A DNA stretch of 64,000 nt from Priestia megaterium (GTDB lineage Bacteria > Bacillota > Bacilli > Bacillales > Bacillaceae_H), in the NCBI RefSeq assembly GCF_023824195.1, contig NZ_CP085442.1, positions 2,456,001 through 2,520,000 on the forward strand, in the 5' to 3' direction. The notes beneath the pieces were generated by a model. The model had not been told where the DNA came from. It searched no databases and was given only the letters and a program-made list of their open reading frames with translations. Positions within the stretch are counted from its first letter, which is position 1; each line of letters begins with the position of its first letter. The position numbers and the translations under genes were made by a program. This document shows positions 1 to 8,561 of this stretch, one piece after another.

Positions 1-534
1 CTAGCAAGTACAACAATCGTGACAGCAGGAGCGTGGGCAAATCAATTACTAGAGCCTCTTGGAGTGAAATTTTTAGCAAGCTTTCAAAAAGCGCAAATTG
101 TCCACTTGCATCTTCCTGATTTAGATACAAAAGACTGGCCCGTTGTGATGCCTCCAAGCGACCAATATATTCTTTCGTTTGAACAAGGTCAAATTGTCAT
201 TGGAGCAACACATGAAAACGACACGGGTTATGACTTGAGAGTAACTGCTGGAGGGCTTCACGAAATTTTTTCAAAGGCCTTATCAATTGCTCCCGGCTTA
301 ACAGAAAGCACGATCTTAGAAACAAGGGTAGGGTTTCGACCATTTACTCCAGGCTTCTTGCCAGTCATTGGGGCTCTTCCGGCTTACGAAGGAATACTAG
401 TAGCGAATGGTCTCGGAGCTTCAGGCTTAACGTCGGGCCCTTATCTTGGTTCAGAGCTTGCTAAATTAGCACTTGAAATGGAAATGGAAATTGATCTTAG
501 CGACTATGATGTAAGAGGAGCTATCGAGTCTTAA
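1..534 (+). CDS. FAD-dependent amine/amino-acid oxidoreductase (DAO family), 3' part only
   Basis: The reading frame is open from base 1, so the true start and the N-terminal FAD-binding Rossmann motif lie outside the window. The visible part is the C-terminal half of a DAO-family (glycine oxidase/D-amino-acid dehydrogenase type) enzyme. It has the family's substrate-domain strand pattern, with QIVIGATHE near visible residue 65, and the closing FAD-contact motif GFRPFTPGFLPVIG followed by LVANGLGASGLTSGP, where the second FAD loop sits. Such enzymes oxidise glycine, sarcosine or D-amino acids. The substrate cannot be told from this fragment, and no neighbour on this side helps. Confidence 0.85.
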   Translation, partial: LASTTIVTAGAWANQLLEPLGVKFLASFQKAQIVHLHLPDLDTKDWPVVMPPSDQYILSFEQGQIVIGATHENDTGYDLRVTAGGLHEIFSKALSIAPGLTESTILETRVGFRPFTPGFLPVIGALPAYEGILVANGLGASGLTSGPYLGSELAKLALEMEMEIDLSDYDVRGAIES

Positions 535-607
535 GCAAATAGAATGAATGAAAACAAATAGAAGTTCGCAAACTATAACTACTATATGATGAAAGGAAGT
601 AGATTGT

Positions 608-922
608 TTGCGAAAGATTATGATAAGTGCAGCAGCAGCTTTTTTATTTATGAGTGCGACGCCTGTATTAGCGGAAAACAATCCTCAGCCAGAAACAAAA
701 GACGTGCAGCTGACTTCTCAGCAAAAGCAGGAACTGTCCGTGCTGTACAAAGAAATGTTCGAAAAAAAGAAAGAAATACTTTCAAAATATGTCGAGTACG
801 GCGTGCTAAGCAAAACGGAGAGTCAAAAAATTTCTTCACATATGGAAAATCGCTATCAGCATATGGAGCAAAATGGTTTTATCCCGAAGCGGCACTGTCA
901 TAAAACACATCATCCAAAGTAA
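608..922 (+). CDS. Small secreted DUF2680 (YckD-like) protein
   Basis: A 104-residue protein with a clear Sec signal peptide: positive MRKIMISA, hydrophobic core, then a likely cleavage after VLA-E near residue 22. The mature part is charged and helical (TSQQKQELSVLYKEMFEKKKEILSK) and ends in a His-rich tail (RHCHKTHHPK), as in the DUF2680/YckD family of Bacillus. The start is a TTG at 608, about eight bases after GAAAGGAAGT; an ATG at 620 would shorten the signal peptide. The family's function is unknown; the His/Cys tail could bind metal, but that is a guess. Confidence 0.75.
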   Translation: MRKIMISAAAAFLFMSATPVLAENNPQPETKDVQLTSQQKQELSVLYKEMFEKKKEILSKYVEYGVLSKTESQKISSHMENRYQHMEQNGFIPKRHCHKTHHPK

Positions 923-935
923 TTCATATTCCCAT

Positions 936-965
936 AAAGAAAGCGCCTATACAGGCGCTTTCTTT
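936..965 (+). terminator. Rho-independent terminator after the DUF2680 gene
   Basis: A GC-rich stem GAAAGCGCCT/AGGCGCTTTC with a four-base ATAC loop, flanked by A and T bases, lies just behind the stop codon. It separates the small secreted protein gene from the histidine kinase gene. Confidence 0.85.
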
Positions 966-1084
966 GCGTGAGTGAATGGAAAATATCCGCTTCTTTATCT
1001 AGTAAATTCTAAAATCCTCATGTAAAATTAAGAGAATGAGAACGATTAGGAAAGATGCTAGTGAGGGGTAGGTAAATATGAACG

Positions 1085-2809
1085 ATGAACGAAAATAAAA
1101 AAATAGTTCGATTACATGCAGAAAATCATTCAGCTGAGGCGCTAGGAATCATATTTGCTTACAAACAAAAAGACGACCATCTTGTTTACAGTATGTATCA
1201 AGGTGAAAGCGTTCATGAGCAAAAAATACCTCTAGAAGAATGGGTCTCGTATGAGCATTTTTTCGAAGCACTAAATAAAAAGAAAAAGCTTATGTACGAG
1301 CTTCAAATAAATGATAAACGCTATGTAGTAAACTTAACCCCTTTATCTTACACAGAAAAGCCTGAAATTATGGGACATTGCGTGAATATAACTAGTTATC
1401 AGGAGAAAAAAGAACAGATTCAGCCTTTTATTTATCATAACGCAGATGCTGTTGCAATCGTTGACTTAGAAGGGAAAACACTTCAAGTGAACCCTGCGTT
1501 TGAGAATACATTTGGCTGGACGTTTGAAGAAATTTATCAAAAGCCCCTTCCGATTATACCTTCGTTTTTAAAGGAGCCAGTGTGCGAACTTCATAAAACT
1601 ATTCAATCAGGGGAATCGAAAACGGAATTTGAGACGGTCAGACAGCATAAAGACGGGCATTTAATTAATGTAAGCGTCACACTATTCCGCGTTGAAAATA
1701 TGAATGATTGGCCGCTATGCATTGCTTTTGTCTATCGAGATATAACATCGCGCAAGCAGGATGAGACGGCTTTAAAAGAAAGCGAACAACGCTACCGAAG
1801 CTTGATTGAGTTATCCCCGGAAGCGATTATCGTTCATAGTGAAGAGAAAATTGATTATATCAACCCTGCAGGAGCCAAAGCGCTAGGATACAAGAATCCT
1901 CAAGACGTATTAGGAGCTTGTGTTTATCAATTTGTTCACCCTGATTACTATGATGTTGTAAAACAGCGAATTTATCGAATGAAAACAGAAAATAAATCTG
2001 TAGACCTACAGGAAGAAAAGTTTATTCATAAAGACGGTCATACGATTGATGCCGAAACCATTGCTTTTCCTATTCCCTATATGGGAAAGCAGGCCATTCA
2101 AGTTTTGTTTCGTGATATTACAGAACGTAAAAAAACTGAAAAATTGCTGCGTGAATCTGCTCAGCTTTCCTTAGTCGGACAGTTAGCAGCGGGTATCGCT
2201 CACGAAATTCGAAACCCTCTGACGGCGGTAAAAGGATTTATGCAGTTATTAAAAGAAACGAGCGATCAGCCTTACTATGTAGAAATGATAAATCATGAGT
2301 TAGATAGAATTGAATTGATTGCCGATGAGTTCTTGAGTCTTGCAAAGCCTCAGGCGAAAACCTACAAAGACAAGCGCGTCCAAGATATTTTAGAGAATAC
2401 TTTAAAGCTAGCTGAGGTGCAGCGGATTACAGAGAAAATTCACGTAAAAAAAGAAATTGATCTTCATCTTCCTCTCGTATTATGCGAAGAAAATCAGTTG
2501 AAGCAGGTATTTAGCAATATATTTAAAAATGCAGTCGAATCTATGCCAAGTGGAGGAACCGTAACGATTCAATTAAAAAGATTTAATCAGGAGAACCTTG
2601 TTGTCCGGTTTAGCGACGAGGGGCCTGGCATCACGCAGGAAAGAATGCAGCATTTAGGAAAACCTTTTTATAGTACCAAAGAGAAAGGAACGGGGCTTGG
2701 ACTGATGGTGTGCTATAAGATCATTCGAGAGCATAGAGGAGAAATTAACTTTGTAAGTGAACTTGGAAAAGGAACTACCGTAGACATTCTTTTGCCTTTT
2801 AAAAAGTAG
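1085..2809 (+). CDS. PAS-domain sensor histidine kinase, sporulation-kinase-like
   Basis: A 574-residue soluble kinase with no membrane segment. Residues 1-110 may be a degenerate sensor domain. Two PAS domains follow (about 115-230 and 235-350, each ending in an [AV].RDIT.RK linker), then a HisKA domain with the phospho-acceptor His373 in AHEIRNPLTAVKGF, and a HATPase domain with the N box (NIFKNAVESM), G1 box (DEGPGI) and G2 box (GTGLGLMV). The H box is of the KinA/KinE kind that feeds the Spo0A phosphorelay in Bacillus, and no response-regulator gene is adjacent, which fits an orphan phosphorelay kinase. The chosen ATG is 16 bases behind GAGGGG; a better-spaced ATG at 1078 opens only a six-codon frame. 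Confidence 0.85.
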   Translation: MNENKKIVRLHAENHSAEALGIIFAYKQKDDHLVYSMYQGESVHEQKIPLEEWVSYEHFFEALNKKKKLMYELQINDKRYVVNLTPLSYTEKPEIMGHCVNITSYQEKKEQIQPFIYHNADAVAIVDLEGKTLQVNPAFENTFGWTFEEIYQKPLPIIPSFLKEPVCELHKTIQSGESKTEFETVRQHKDGHLINVSVTLFRVENMNDWPLCIAFVYRDITSRKQDETALKESEQRYRSLIELSPEAIIVHSEEKIDYINPAGAKALGYKNPQDVLGACVYQFVHPDYYDVVKQRIYRMKTENKSVDLQEEKFIHKDGHTIDAETIAFPIPYMGKQAIQVLFRDITERKKTEKLLRESAQLSLVGQLAAGIAHEIRNPLTAVKGFMQLLKETSDQPYYVEMINHELDRIELIADEFLSLAKPQAKTYKDKRVQDILENTLKLAEVQRITEKIHVKKEIDLHLPLVLCEENQLKQVFSNIFKNAVESMPSGGTVTIQLKRFNQENLVVRFSDEGPGITQERMQHLGKPFYSTKEKGTGLGLMVCYKIIREHRGEINFVSELGKGTTVDILLPFKK

Positions 2810-2895
2810 ATTCTACTTTTATAAGCATGAAACCTTTTCTAAAGGGGAATACATGTTAGTGAACGAATAATGAGGTTAAAATAGGAGGGAATAAG

Positions 2896-3159
2896 ATGGA
2901 ACGCATTGAAACGGGAGAGATTTTTACAATTTTAGATGAAAATGATCAAGAGCAAGATATTGAAGTGCTTGGAAAAATGACGATTGAAGGGCACGATTAT
3001 ATTGCTGTTGCGTTTGTGGAAGAAGTTTTAATTGAAACAGAAGAAGAAATTGATGTTTTCTTTTTAAAAATTGAAGATGATGGTGAATGGTCTTCAATTG
3101 AAGATGATGATGAGTTTGAAAAGGTATCAGCCGTATTTGAGGAAATGACATCCGCGTAA
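2896..3159 (+). CDS. DUF1292 family acidic protein
   Basis: An 87-residue, very acidic protein (MERIETGEIFTILDENDQEQDIEVLG...) that fits the DUF1292 family common in Firmicutes (YrzB-like). The pattern is a short beta-rich opening, a hydrophobic YIAVAFVEE strand, then a DDGEWSSIEDDDEFEKV tail. A strong AGGAGGGAATAAG ribosome site precedes the ATG and a terminator follows the stop, so it is probably its own short unit. The family has no established function. Confidence 0.85.
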   Translation: MERIETGEIFTILDENDQEQDIEVLGKMTIEGHDYIAVAFVEEVLIETEEEIDVFFLKIEDDGEWSSIEDDDEFEKVSAVFEEMTSA

Positions 3160-3188
3160 AAAGAGAGGTTAAAACCTCTCTTTTTTTA
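3160..3188 (+). terminator. Rho-independent terminator after the DUF1292 gene
   Basis: The stem AAGAGAGGTT/AACCTCTCTT is followed directly by a run of seven T residues. It closes the DUF1292 unit before the acyl-CoA operon promoter. Confidence 0.9.
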
Positions 3189-3229
3189 TTTTTAAATAAT
3201 ATAATATTTAGAATTTTTCTAAAAATATC

Positions 3230-3258
3230 TTGCTGAATTATTTCCCTTCATTTATGAT
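3230..3258 (+). promoter_or_regulatory. Candidate sigma-A promoter of the acyl-CoA operon
   Basis: TTGCTG (3230-3235) and TATGAT (3253-3258) are separated by 17 bases. Predicted transcription would begin near 3265, just ahead of the palindrome at 3271 and about 45 bases before the first gene. Read from the sequence; not tested. Confidence 0.55.
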
Positions 3259-3270
3259 GAATATGTAACA

Positions 3271-3286
3271 TACCAACCGGTTAGTA
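3271..3286 (+). promoter_or_regulatory. Candidate TetR-family operator
   Basis: TACCAACCGGTTAGTA is a near-perfect palindrome around AACCGGTT with one mismatched pair. It sits just downstream of the predicted transcription start, where a bound repressor would block the operon. The most likely ligand-responsive protein is the TetR regulator encoded inside the operon at 7033-7596; that link is inferred from proximity. Confidence 0.55.
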
Positions 3287-3310
3287 AGTAAATGAAAGCG
3301 AGGGAATACC

Positions 3311-4555
3311 GTGTATTTTTCTTACTCTGACAAAGTAGTGAAGCTGCAAAAAGAATTGAACTCTTTTATGGAAGAGCATATTTACCCAAATGAACAGCTA
3401 TACGAACAACAGCTGAATGAACAGCCGTCTAGATGGTCAGCTGTTCCTCCGATCATGGAAGAGTTAAAAGAAAAAGCAAAGCAAGCTGGATTATGGAACT
3501 TATTTTTGCCAGAAAGCGAATACGGAGCGGGTCTAACAAATGTCGAATATGCCCCCCTTTGCGAAATTATGGGCCGTTCTATTATTGGACCAGAAGCTTT
3601 TAACTGCGGAGCTCCTGACACCGGCAATATGGAAGTACTGGTTCGATACGGAACGCCCGAACAGAAAGAAAAATGGCTAAAGCCGCTGTTAAATGGAGAC
3701 ATTCGCTCCTGCTTTTCTATGACAGAACCAGATGTAGGTTCTTCTGATGCCACAAACATTCAGTGCAGTATTGTAAGAGAAGGCGATGAATATGTAATCA
3801 ACGGAAGAAAATGGTGGTCTTCAGGTGCGGGAGATCCTCGCTGCAAAATTGCTATTGTCATGGGAAAAAGCGATTTTACCGCATCTAAATATGAACAGCA
3901 GTCTATGATTCTAGTTCCATTAAATACTCCAGGAGTTAAAATTGAACGAATGATTCCAGTTTTTGGATACGATCACGCTCCTCATGGACATGCTGAAATT
4001 CATTATGACAATGTGCGTGTGCCAGCATCCAATATGCTTTTAGGCGAAGGAAAAGGGTTTGCTATTGCTCAAGGCAGATTAGGGCCTGGACGTATTCATC
4101 ACTGCATGCGTCTAATAGGAGCAGCTGAAAGAGCGCTTGAAGAATTATGTAAGCGTATTCAAAGTCGTTCTACATTTAATAAGTTGCTTTCCCAGCAAGG
4201 GGTTATTCAAGAATGGGTGGCAGAATCGCGTATTGAAATTGAGCAAGCTCGCTTATTAACATTAAAAGCTGCTTATATGATGGACACAGTTGGAAATAAA
4301 AAAGCGCGGAAAGAAATTGCTATGATTAAAGTAATGGCTCCTGCTATGGCTTTAAAAGTCATTGATCGCGCTATTCAAGCATTTGGAGCAGCAGGTGTTT
4401 CAGAAGACACGCCGCTTGCGGCACTTTGGGCAAATGCCCGCACTCTTCGCCTCGCTGATGGCCCAGACGAAGTGCACAAAGCACAGCTTGCAAGACTTGA
4501 GCTAAAACCCTATCAAGAAAAGGAGGCAACATATGCACATAAAGGATTTGTTTGA
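3311..4555 (+). CDS. Acyl-CoA dehydrogenase, ACAD10/11 type
   Basis: A 414-residue acyl-CoA dehydrogenase starting at a GTG seven bases behind GAGGG. The middle carries the FAD/substrate signature [13 protein letters not shown] and the stretch [19 protein letters not shown], typical of the ACAD10/ACAD11 branch rather than ordinary fatty acyl-CoA dehydrogenases. The C-terminal half holds the four-helix domain ([15 protein letters not shown]). In animals this domain is fused to an APH-type kinase and acts on phosphorylated 4-hydroxyacyl-CoAs. Here the matching kinase is a separate gene of the same operon (9785-10843). First gene of the operon; its end overlaps the next gene by 23 bases. Confidence 0.9.
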   Translation: MYFSYSDKVVKLQKELNSFMEEHIYPNEQLYEQQLNEQPSRWSAVPPIMEELKEKAKQAGLWNLFLPESEYGAGLTNVEYAPLCEIMGRSIIGPEAFNCGAPDTGNMEVLVRYGTPEQKEKWLKPLLNGDIRSCFSMTEPDVGSSDATNIQCSIVREGDEYVINGRKWWSSGAGDPRCKIAIVMGKSDFTASKYEQQSMILVPLNTPGVKIERMIPVFGYDHAPHGHAEIHYDNVRVPASNMLLGEGKGFAIAQGRLGPGRIHHCMRLIGAAERALEELCKRIQSRSTFNKLLSQQGVIQEWVAESRIEIEQARLLTLKAAYMMDTVGNKKARKEIAMIKVMAPAMALKVIDRAIQAFGAAGVSEDTPLAALWANARTLRLADGPDEVHKAQLARLELKPYQEKEATYAHKGFV

Positions 4556-5306
4556 TTTAACTGGGAAAACAGCTATTATTACCGGCGGAGGCAGAGGATT
4601 AGGAGAACAAATGGCAGAAGGGCTTGCAGAGGCAGGGGCAAATATTGTTCTATGTTCGAGAAAAAAAGAAGCATGTCAGCAAGTGGCCGATCGATTGGCC
4701 ACAATGGGCGTAAAAACCCTCGCTCTAGCATGTAACATCAGTCAGCCTGAAGATATTAAAAATGTCGTGCATGAAACGATTGAAACATTTGGACGTATTG
4801 ATATTTTAATTAATAACAGTGGAGCTACGTGGGGTGCTCCAGTTGAAGAAATGCCTCTTGAAGCATGGCAAAAAGTGATGAATATTAACGTTACAGGAAC
4901 GTTTTTAATGTCCCAAGAAGCTGGAAAAGAAATGATTAAACAAAAAGCTGGTAAGATTATTAACATTGCTTCAATTGCCGGTCTTGGAGGAACAGATCCT
5001 CAGTATATGGATACAATCGGGTACAACACGAGTAAAGGAGCGGTCATTACGTTTACGAAAGATTTAGCTGTCAAATGGGGACAACATAATATTCAAGTTA
5101 ATGCGATTGCTCCGGGATTTTTCCCTACTAAAATGTCAGGTGCTATTATGGAACAAGGCAAAGATTATTTTCTAAGTCAAACCCCTTTAAAACGCTTTGG
5201 CTCCGAAGCTGATTTAAAAGGAGCGGCTGTTTTTCTTGCTTCTGCAGCGTCTAATTATATTACGGGAGATATTCTGACTGTAGACGGTGGAGTTCATGCT
5301 ATGTGA
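4533..5306 (+). CDS. SDR-family oxidoreductase (FabG-like)
   Basis: A 257-residue classical short-chain dehydrogenase. It has the cofactor loop [14 protein letters not shown] near residue 17, the NNSGA motif (NNAG variant) near residue 90, catalytic Ser in NIASIAG, the YNTSK active-site Tyr/Lys near residue 165 and the APGFFPTKM segment. The ATG follows AAAAGGAGGCAACAT and lies inside the 3' end of the dehydrogenase gene, so the two are translationally coupled. The likely role is oxidation or reduction of a hydroxyacyl/oxoacyl-CoA intermediate. Its place between ACAD and ligase genes matches LvaD in levulinate operons, but SDR substrates cannot be read from sequence. Confidence 0.85.
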   Translation: MHIKDLFDLTGKTAIITGGGRGLGEQMAEGLAEAGANIVLCSRKKEACQQVADRLATMGVKTLALACNISQPEDIKNVVHETIETFGRIDILINNSGATWGAPVEEMPLEAWQKVMNINVTGTFLMSQEAGKEMIKQKAGKIINIASIAGLGGTDPQYMDTIGYNTSKGAVITFTKDLAVKWGQHNIQVNAIAPGFFPTKMSGAIMEQGKDYFLSQTPLKRFGSEADLKGAAVFLASAASNYITGDILTVDGGVHAM

Positions 5307-5325
5307 ATAAGAAAGGAGTAACTTG

Positions 5326-6942
5326 ATGGAAGACGTTAAAAAGTGGTTTACACCTTATCCAGAAGCCTACACTCATGACATTCACATCGAAGATATTTCA
5401 CTATTTGATATGCTGAAAGAAGCAGCCGAACGTTATCCTGCTCACACGGCAACGCGCATGTATCAGCATACGTTAACGTACCAGGAGCTGTATCACTCAG
5501 TTCGCGTATTTGCAGGAGCACTACAGAAAAAAGGGATTAAAAAAGGGGATCGTGTAGCAATTATGCTGCCAAACTGTCCGCAATATATAATAAGCTATTT
5601 CGGCATTGTAGCAGCGGGCGGCATTGTTACTCAGGTCAACCCTATGCTTGTCGAACAAGAGCTAGAGCATATTTTAAACGATTCCGGGGCAAAAAAAATA
5701 ATTCTACTCGATGATTTTTATACGAGACTTCAAGAGATAAGAAACCGCGTTGATATAGAAGAAGCGATAACTGTCAGCTTGCAAAAACCTTTTGTTCCTA
5801 CATCACCAGACCTTTCCTTCCTAGATTTTCTAACCATCAAGCATGAATTTAATCAGCCGGTCATCCATCCAGCACACGATATTGCTGTTCTTCAGTATAC
5901 GGGAGGAACGACCGGACCATCTAAAGGTGCGATGCTTACACATACAAACATTTACACAAACGCAGTTCAATCATACGAAATATTTAAGCATGATATTGAA
6001 TTAGGAAAAGAAAAATGCTTAACCGTTATTCCATTGTTTCACGTATTTGGCATGACTTCCTGTATGCATTTATCGATTCTTTGCGGAAATGAAATATTGC
6101 TATTGCCGCGTTTTGATTTGGAAGAAGTACTAAATACAATAAAAAAAGAGCAGCCTAGTATTTTTCCTGGCGTGCCAACTATGTATGTTGCTATTACAAA
6201 TCATCCGCGGGCAGAAGAATACAACATCGAAAGTATTCGCATCTGCAACAGCGGCAGTGCGCCGATGCCTGTTGAGCTGATGAAAGAGTTCGAACGAAAA
6301 ACGGGCGCTAAAGTGTTAGAAGGGTACGGCTTATCAGAAGCATCCCCCGTGACGCATTGTAACCTGCCGTTTTGTGAGAGAAAGCCAGGTACAGTCGGAC
6401 TTGGCGTTCCGCAAACTGCTTATAAAATTGTAGACGTGGCTACAGGAACAAAAGAACTGCCAAGAGGAGAGCTTGGAGAAATAGTGATTAAAGGCCCTCA
6501 AGTTATGAAAGGCTATTGGAATCAGCCTGAAGAGACAGCTCACGCGCTTAGAAACGGCTGGCTGTACACCGGAGATATTGGACAGATAGATGAAGACGGG
6601 TATTTATCCATTGTTGATCGCAAAAAAGATATGATTATTGCAAGTGGGTTTAATGTGTACCCTCGAGATATTGAAGAAGTTTTATATGAACACAGTCACA
6701 TTAAAGAAGCCGTTGTAATTGGTGCGCCGCATCCTTACAGAGGAGAAACAATTAAAGCGATTTTGGTAGTGAAAGAAGGGAAATCTCTTTCCGAAGAAGA
6801 GCTTACTTCTTATTGTCGACATCACCTTGCAGCTTACAAAATTCCGCGAATCTTTGAGTTTCGCGCTGAGCTTCCTAAGACCAATGTAGGAAAAATTTTG
6901 CGACGGGCACTACGAGAAGAAGTGGTGAAAGAAACGATGTAA
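5326..6942 (+). CDS. Long-chain/medium-chain acyl-CoA ligase
   Basis: A 538-residue AMP-forming acyl-CoA synthetase. Visible motifs are the P-loop-like YTGGTTGPSKGAMLTH (about 190), the GYGLSEASPVTH motif (about 335), YTGDIGQIDEDGYLSIVDRKKDMIIASGFNVYP (about 415-445) and the C-terminal catalytic lysine region TNVGKILRR. It activates a carboxylic acid with ATP and CoA so that the operon's other enzymes can act. The start is the ATG at 5326, eight bases after AAGGAG; a TTG just before it is less likely. Chain length and substrate are not determinable. Confidence 0.9.
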   Translation: MEDVKKWFTPYPEAYTHDIHIEDISLFDMLKEAAERYPAHTATRMYQHTLTYQELYHSVRVFAGALQKKGIKKGDRVAIMLPNCPQYIISYFGIVAAGGIVTQVNPMLVEQELEHILNDSGAKKIILLDDFYTRLQEIRNRVDIEEAITVSLQKPFVPTSPDLSFLDFLTIKHEFNQPVIHPAHDIAVLQYTGGTTGPSKGAMLTHTNIYTNAVQSYEIFKHDIELGKEKCLTVIPLFHVFGMTSCMHLSILCGNEILLLPRFDLEEVLNTIKKEQPSIFPGVPTMYVAITNHPRAEEYNIESIRICNSGSAPMPVELMKEFERKTGAKVLEGYGLSEASPVTHCNLPFCERKPGTVGLGVPQTAYKIVDVATGTKELPRGELGEIVIKGPQVMKGYWNQPEETAHALRNGWLYTGDIGQIDEDGYLSIVDRKKDMIIASGFNVYPRDIEEVLYEHSHIKEAVVIGAPHPYRGETIKAILVVKEGKSLSEEELTSYCRHHLAAYKIPRIFEFRAELPKTNVGKILRRALREEVVKETM

Positions 6943-6991
6943 ATAAGCTGAACATAAACAAACTTTTTCAAAACCTCCCTCTAAGCCATGG

Positions 6992-6997
6992 TATAAT
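6992..6997 (+). promoter_or_regulatory. Possible internal -10 box before the TetR gene
   Basis: A perfect TATAAT stands 36 bases before the chosen ATG of the TetR gene. No convincing -35 box was found at the usual distance. If used, it gives the regulator its own transcript inside the operon and rules out the GTG at 7000 as a start. Confidence 0.35.
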
Positions 6998-7032
6998 TTG
7001 TGAAAATGAGAAAAGACAGAGAGGGTTTGACG

Positions 7033-7596
7033 ATGAAAGATTTGATGATGGAACGAAGCATTCAGCTTTTTGCTCAAAAAGGTTTCAAAGAAACGTCTAT
7101 TCAAGATATTGTAAATGAATTAAACGTCACAAAAGGAACGTTTTATTATTATTTTAAAAGCAAACAAGAGCTTTTAATGGATATTCACCTTCAATATATT
7201 GAAAGATTAATAGAAAACCAAGAGACGATTCTTGCAGATAAGACAACATCTTATCCAGAAAAGCTGCACAGCATTATTTTTAAACTTGTTCATGATATTG
7301 AGAAAGAAGGCCTTCGAGCTAAAGTGTTTTTTCGAGAGATGCGTCATTTGAGTGAAGAACACTTAGAACAAATCATTCCAAAGCGCGATCGTTTTAAAGA
7401 AAACGTACAGGAAATTATTGAAAAAGGAATGGAAGCAGAGCAATTCCGTTCAGATTTGCCTTCAGATATCGTGACGCTAGGCATATTAGGAATGACAAAT
7501 TGGAGCTATTTTTGGTTTCAGCCGGATGGAGAAAAATCAGATCGAGAAGTTGCGGCTATTTTTTATAAGATGCTGATGAAAGGTATTCAGTCATAG
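7033..7596 (+). CDS. TetR/AcrR family transcriptional regulator
   Basis: A 187-residue regulator with a standard N-terminal TetR helix-turn-helix (AQKGFKETSIQDIVNELNVTKGTFYYYFKSKQELL, about residues 12-45) and a helical ligand domain. The ATG at 7033 was chosen because GAGAGGG stands eight bases ahead and the upstream GTG at 7000 lies too close to a TATAAT. It sits within an acyl-CoA catabolic operon, as fatty-acid regulators such as FadR of Bacillus and PsrA do, so acyl-CoA is a plausible inducer. Its likely target is the palindrome at 3271-3286. Confidence 0.85.
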   Translation: MKDLMMERSIQLFAQKGFKETSIQDIVNELNVTKGTFYYYFKSKQELLMDIHLQYIERLIENQETILADKTTSYPEKLHSIIFKLVHDIEKEGLRAKVFFREMRHLSEEHLEQIIPKRDRFKENVQEIIEKGMEAEQFRSDLPSDIVTLGILGMTNWSYFWFQPDGEKSDREVAAIFYKMLMKGIQS

Positions 7597-7650
7597 TAGC
7601 TGCTAGGCTAGACAGTGCTCGTACAAGGCGGGAAAGTATAAGCTCTTTCT

Positions 7651-7671
7651 CTCCTTTTATATTAAAAGGAG
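7651..7671 (+). promoter_or_regulatory. Hairpin that could cover the ribosome site of the next gene
   Basis: CTCCTTTTA/TAAAAGGAG forms a nine-pair stem with a three-base loop. Its 3' arm is the AAAAGGAG ribosome site of the gene at 7680. A folded hairpin would hide the site from the ribosome. The gap between the TetR and dehydrogenase genes is also the longest inside this operon. Confidence 0.5.
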
Positions 7672-7679
7672 GCTATAAC

Positions 7680-8561
7680 ATGAATAGTAAAGATATACAG
7701 CGTATTGCTGTTATTGGAGCAGGACAAATGGGACATCAAATCGGTATGCTTTGTGCACTTGGAGGATATGAAACAATTATTCAAGATATGAATGAACAAT
7801 CACTCATTGATGCAAAAAATAAGCTGGAAGCAATTATAGGCAAGTGGGTTCATAAAGGCAAAATCTCTTCTGATGCTAAAGAAGCCGCATTTCGAAGATT
7901 GTCTTTTACAAACATATTAAGGGAAGCGATTTCAAATGCTGATTTTGTGATTGAAGCCGTGGTAGAAAAGTTAGATGTAAAACAAAGTGTCTTTAAAGAA
8001 ATAGATGAGTACGCACCAAGTCACGCCATTTTAGCATCGAATAGTTCAACAATTGTTAACTCGCTTATTGCAAGTGCCACAAACCGTCCGGAGCAAATCG
8101 TGAACATGCATTTCTTTTTTCCTCCCCTTGTAATGGACTGCGTAGAAGTTGTGATGAGTGAAAAGACAAGTGAACAAACAGCTCAAACGACAATGCAAGT
8201 TTGCAAACAAATTAATCGCACAGCAGTCCTTCTGAAAAAAGAAATCTCAGGTTTTATTGCTAATCGAATCTTAGGAGCGTTGCAAAAAGAAGCCGTTTTC
8301 CTTTACGAAAATGGATACGCAGATTTTGAAGACATTGATACGATTTGCAAAAAAGCGCTCAATCACCCGATCGGTCCTTTTGAATTGATGGATCTCTCGG
8401 GAATTGACGTCGGATATTTTGTGATGCAGCAGCGCTATAGCGAAACGGGGGATCCAGAGGACAAGCCAGCTGCGTGCATTGAAGAAAAAGTTCAAAAAGG
8501 CGAGCTTGGACGCAAAACAGGAAAAGGTTTTTACACATACCACACACAAGGAGTGAAGTAA
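7680..8561 (+). CDS. 3-hydroxyacyl-CoA dehydrogenase (3-hydroxybutyryl-CoA dehydrogenase type)
   Basis: A 293-residue single-function enzyme. The N-terminal NAD domain has VIGAGQMGHQIG at about residue 12, and the active-site region has SNSSTI (about 122) and MHFFFPP (about 140). The C-terminal domain has NRILGALQKEA and NHPIGPFELMDLSGIDVG. It oxidises the (S)-3-hydroxyacyl-CoA made by enoyl-CoA hydratase, using NAD+. Its length fits the short Hbd family, not the fused FadB/FadN type. It overlaps the hydratase gene by one base, so the two beta-oxidation steps are coupled. Confidence 0.9.
   Translation: MNSKDIQRIAVIGAGQMGHQIGMLCALGGYETIIQDMNEQSLIDAKNKLEAIIGKWVHKGKISSDAKEAAFRRLSFTNILREAISNADFVIEAVVEKLDVKQSVFKEIDEYAPSHAILASNSSTIVNSLIASATNRPEQIVNMHFFFPPLVMDCVEVVMSEKTSEQTAQTTMQVCKQINRTAVLLKKEISGFIANRILGALQKEAVFLYENGYADFEDIDTICKKALNHPIGPFELMDLSGIDVGYFVMQQRYSETGDPEDKPAACIEEKVQKGELGRKTGKGFYTYHTQGVK

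Noticed and set aside
586..903. A 105-residue frame overlapping the DUF2680 gene in another frame
   Set aside because: It lacks any family pattern and covers a gene with a clear signal peptide.
7000..7032. GTG at 7000 as start of the TetR regulator
   Set aside because: A TATAAT at 6992-6997 would place the transcript start after it, and the ATG at 7033 has a proper ribosome site.
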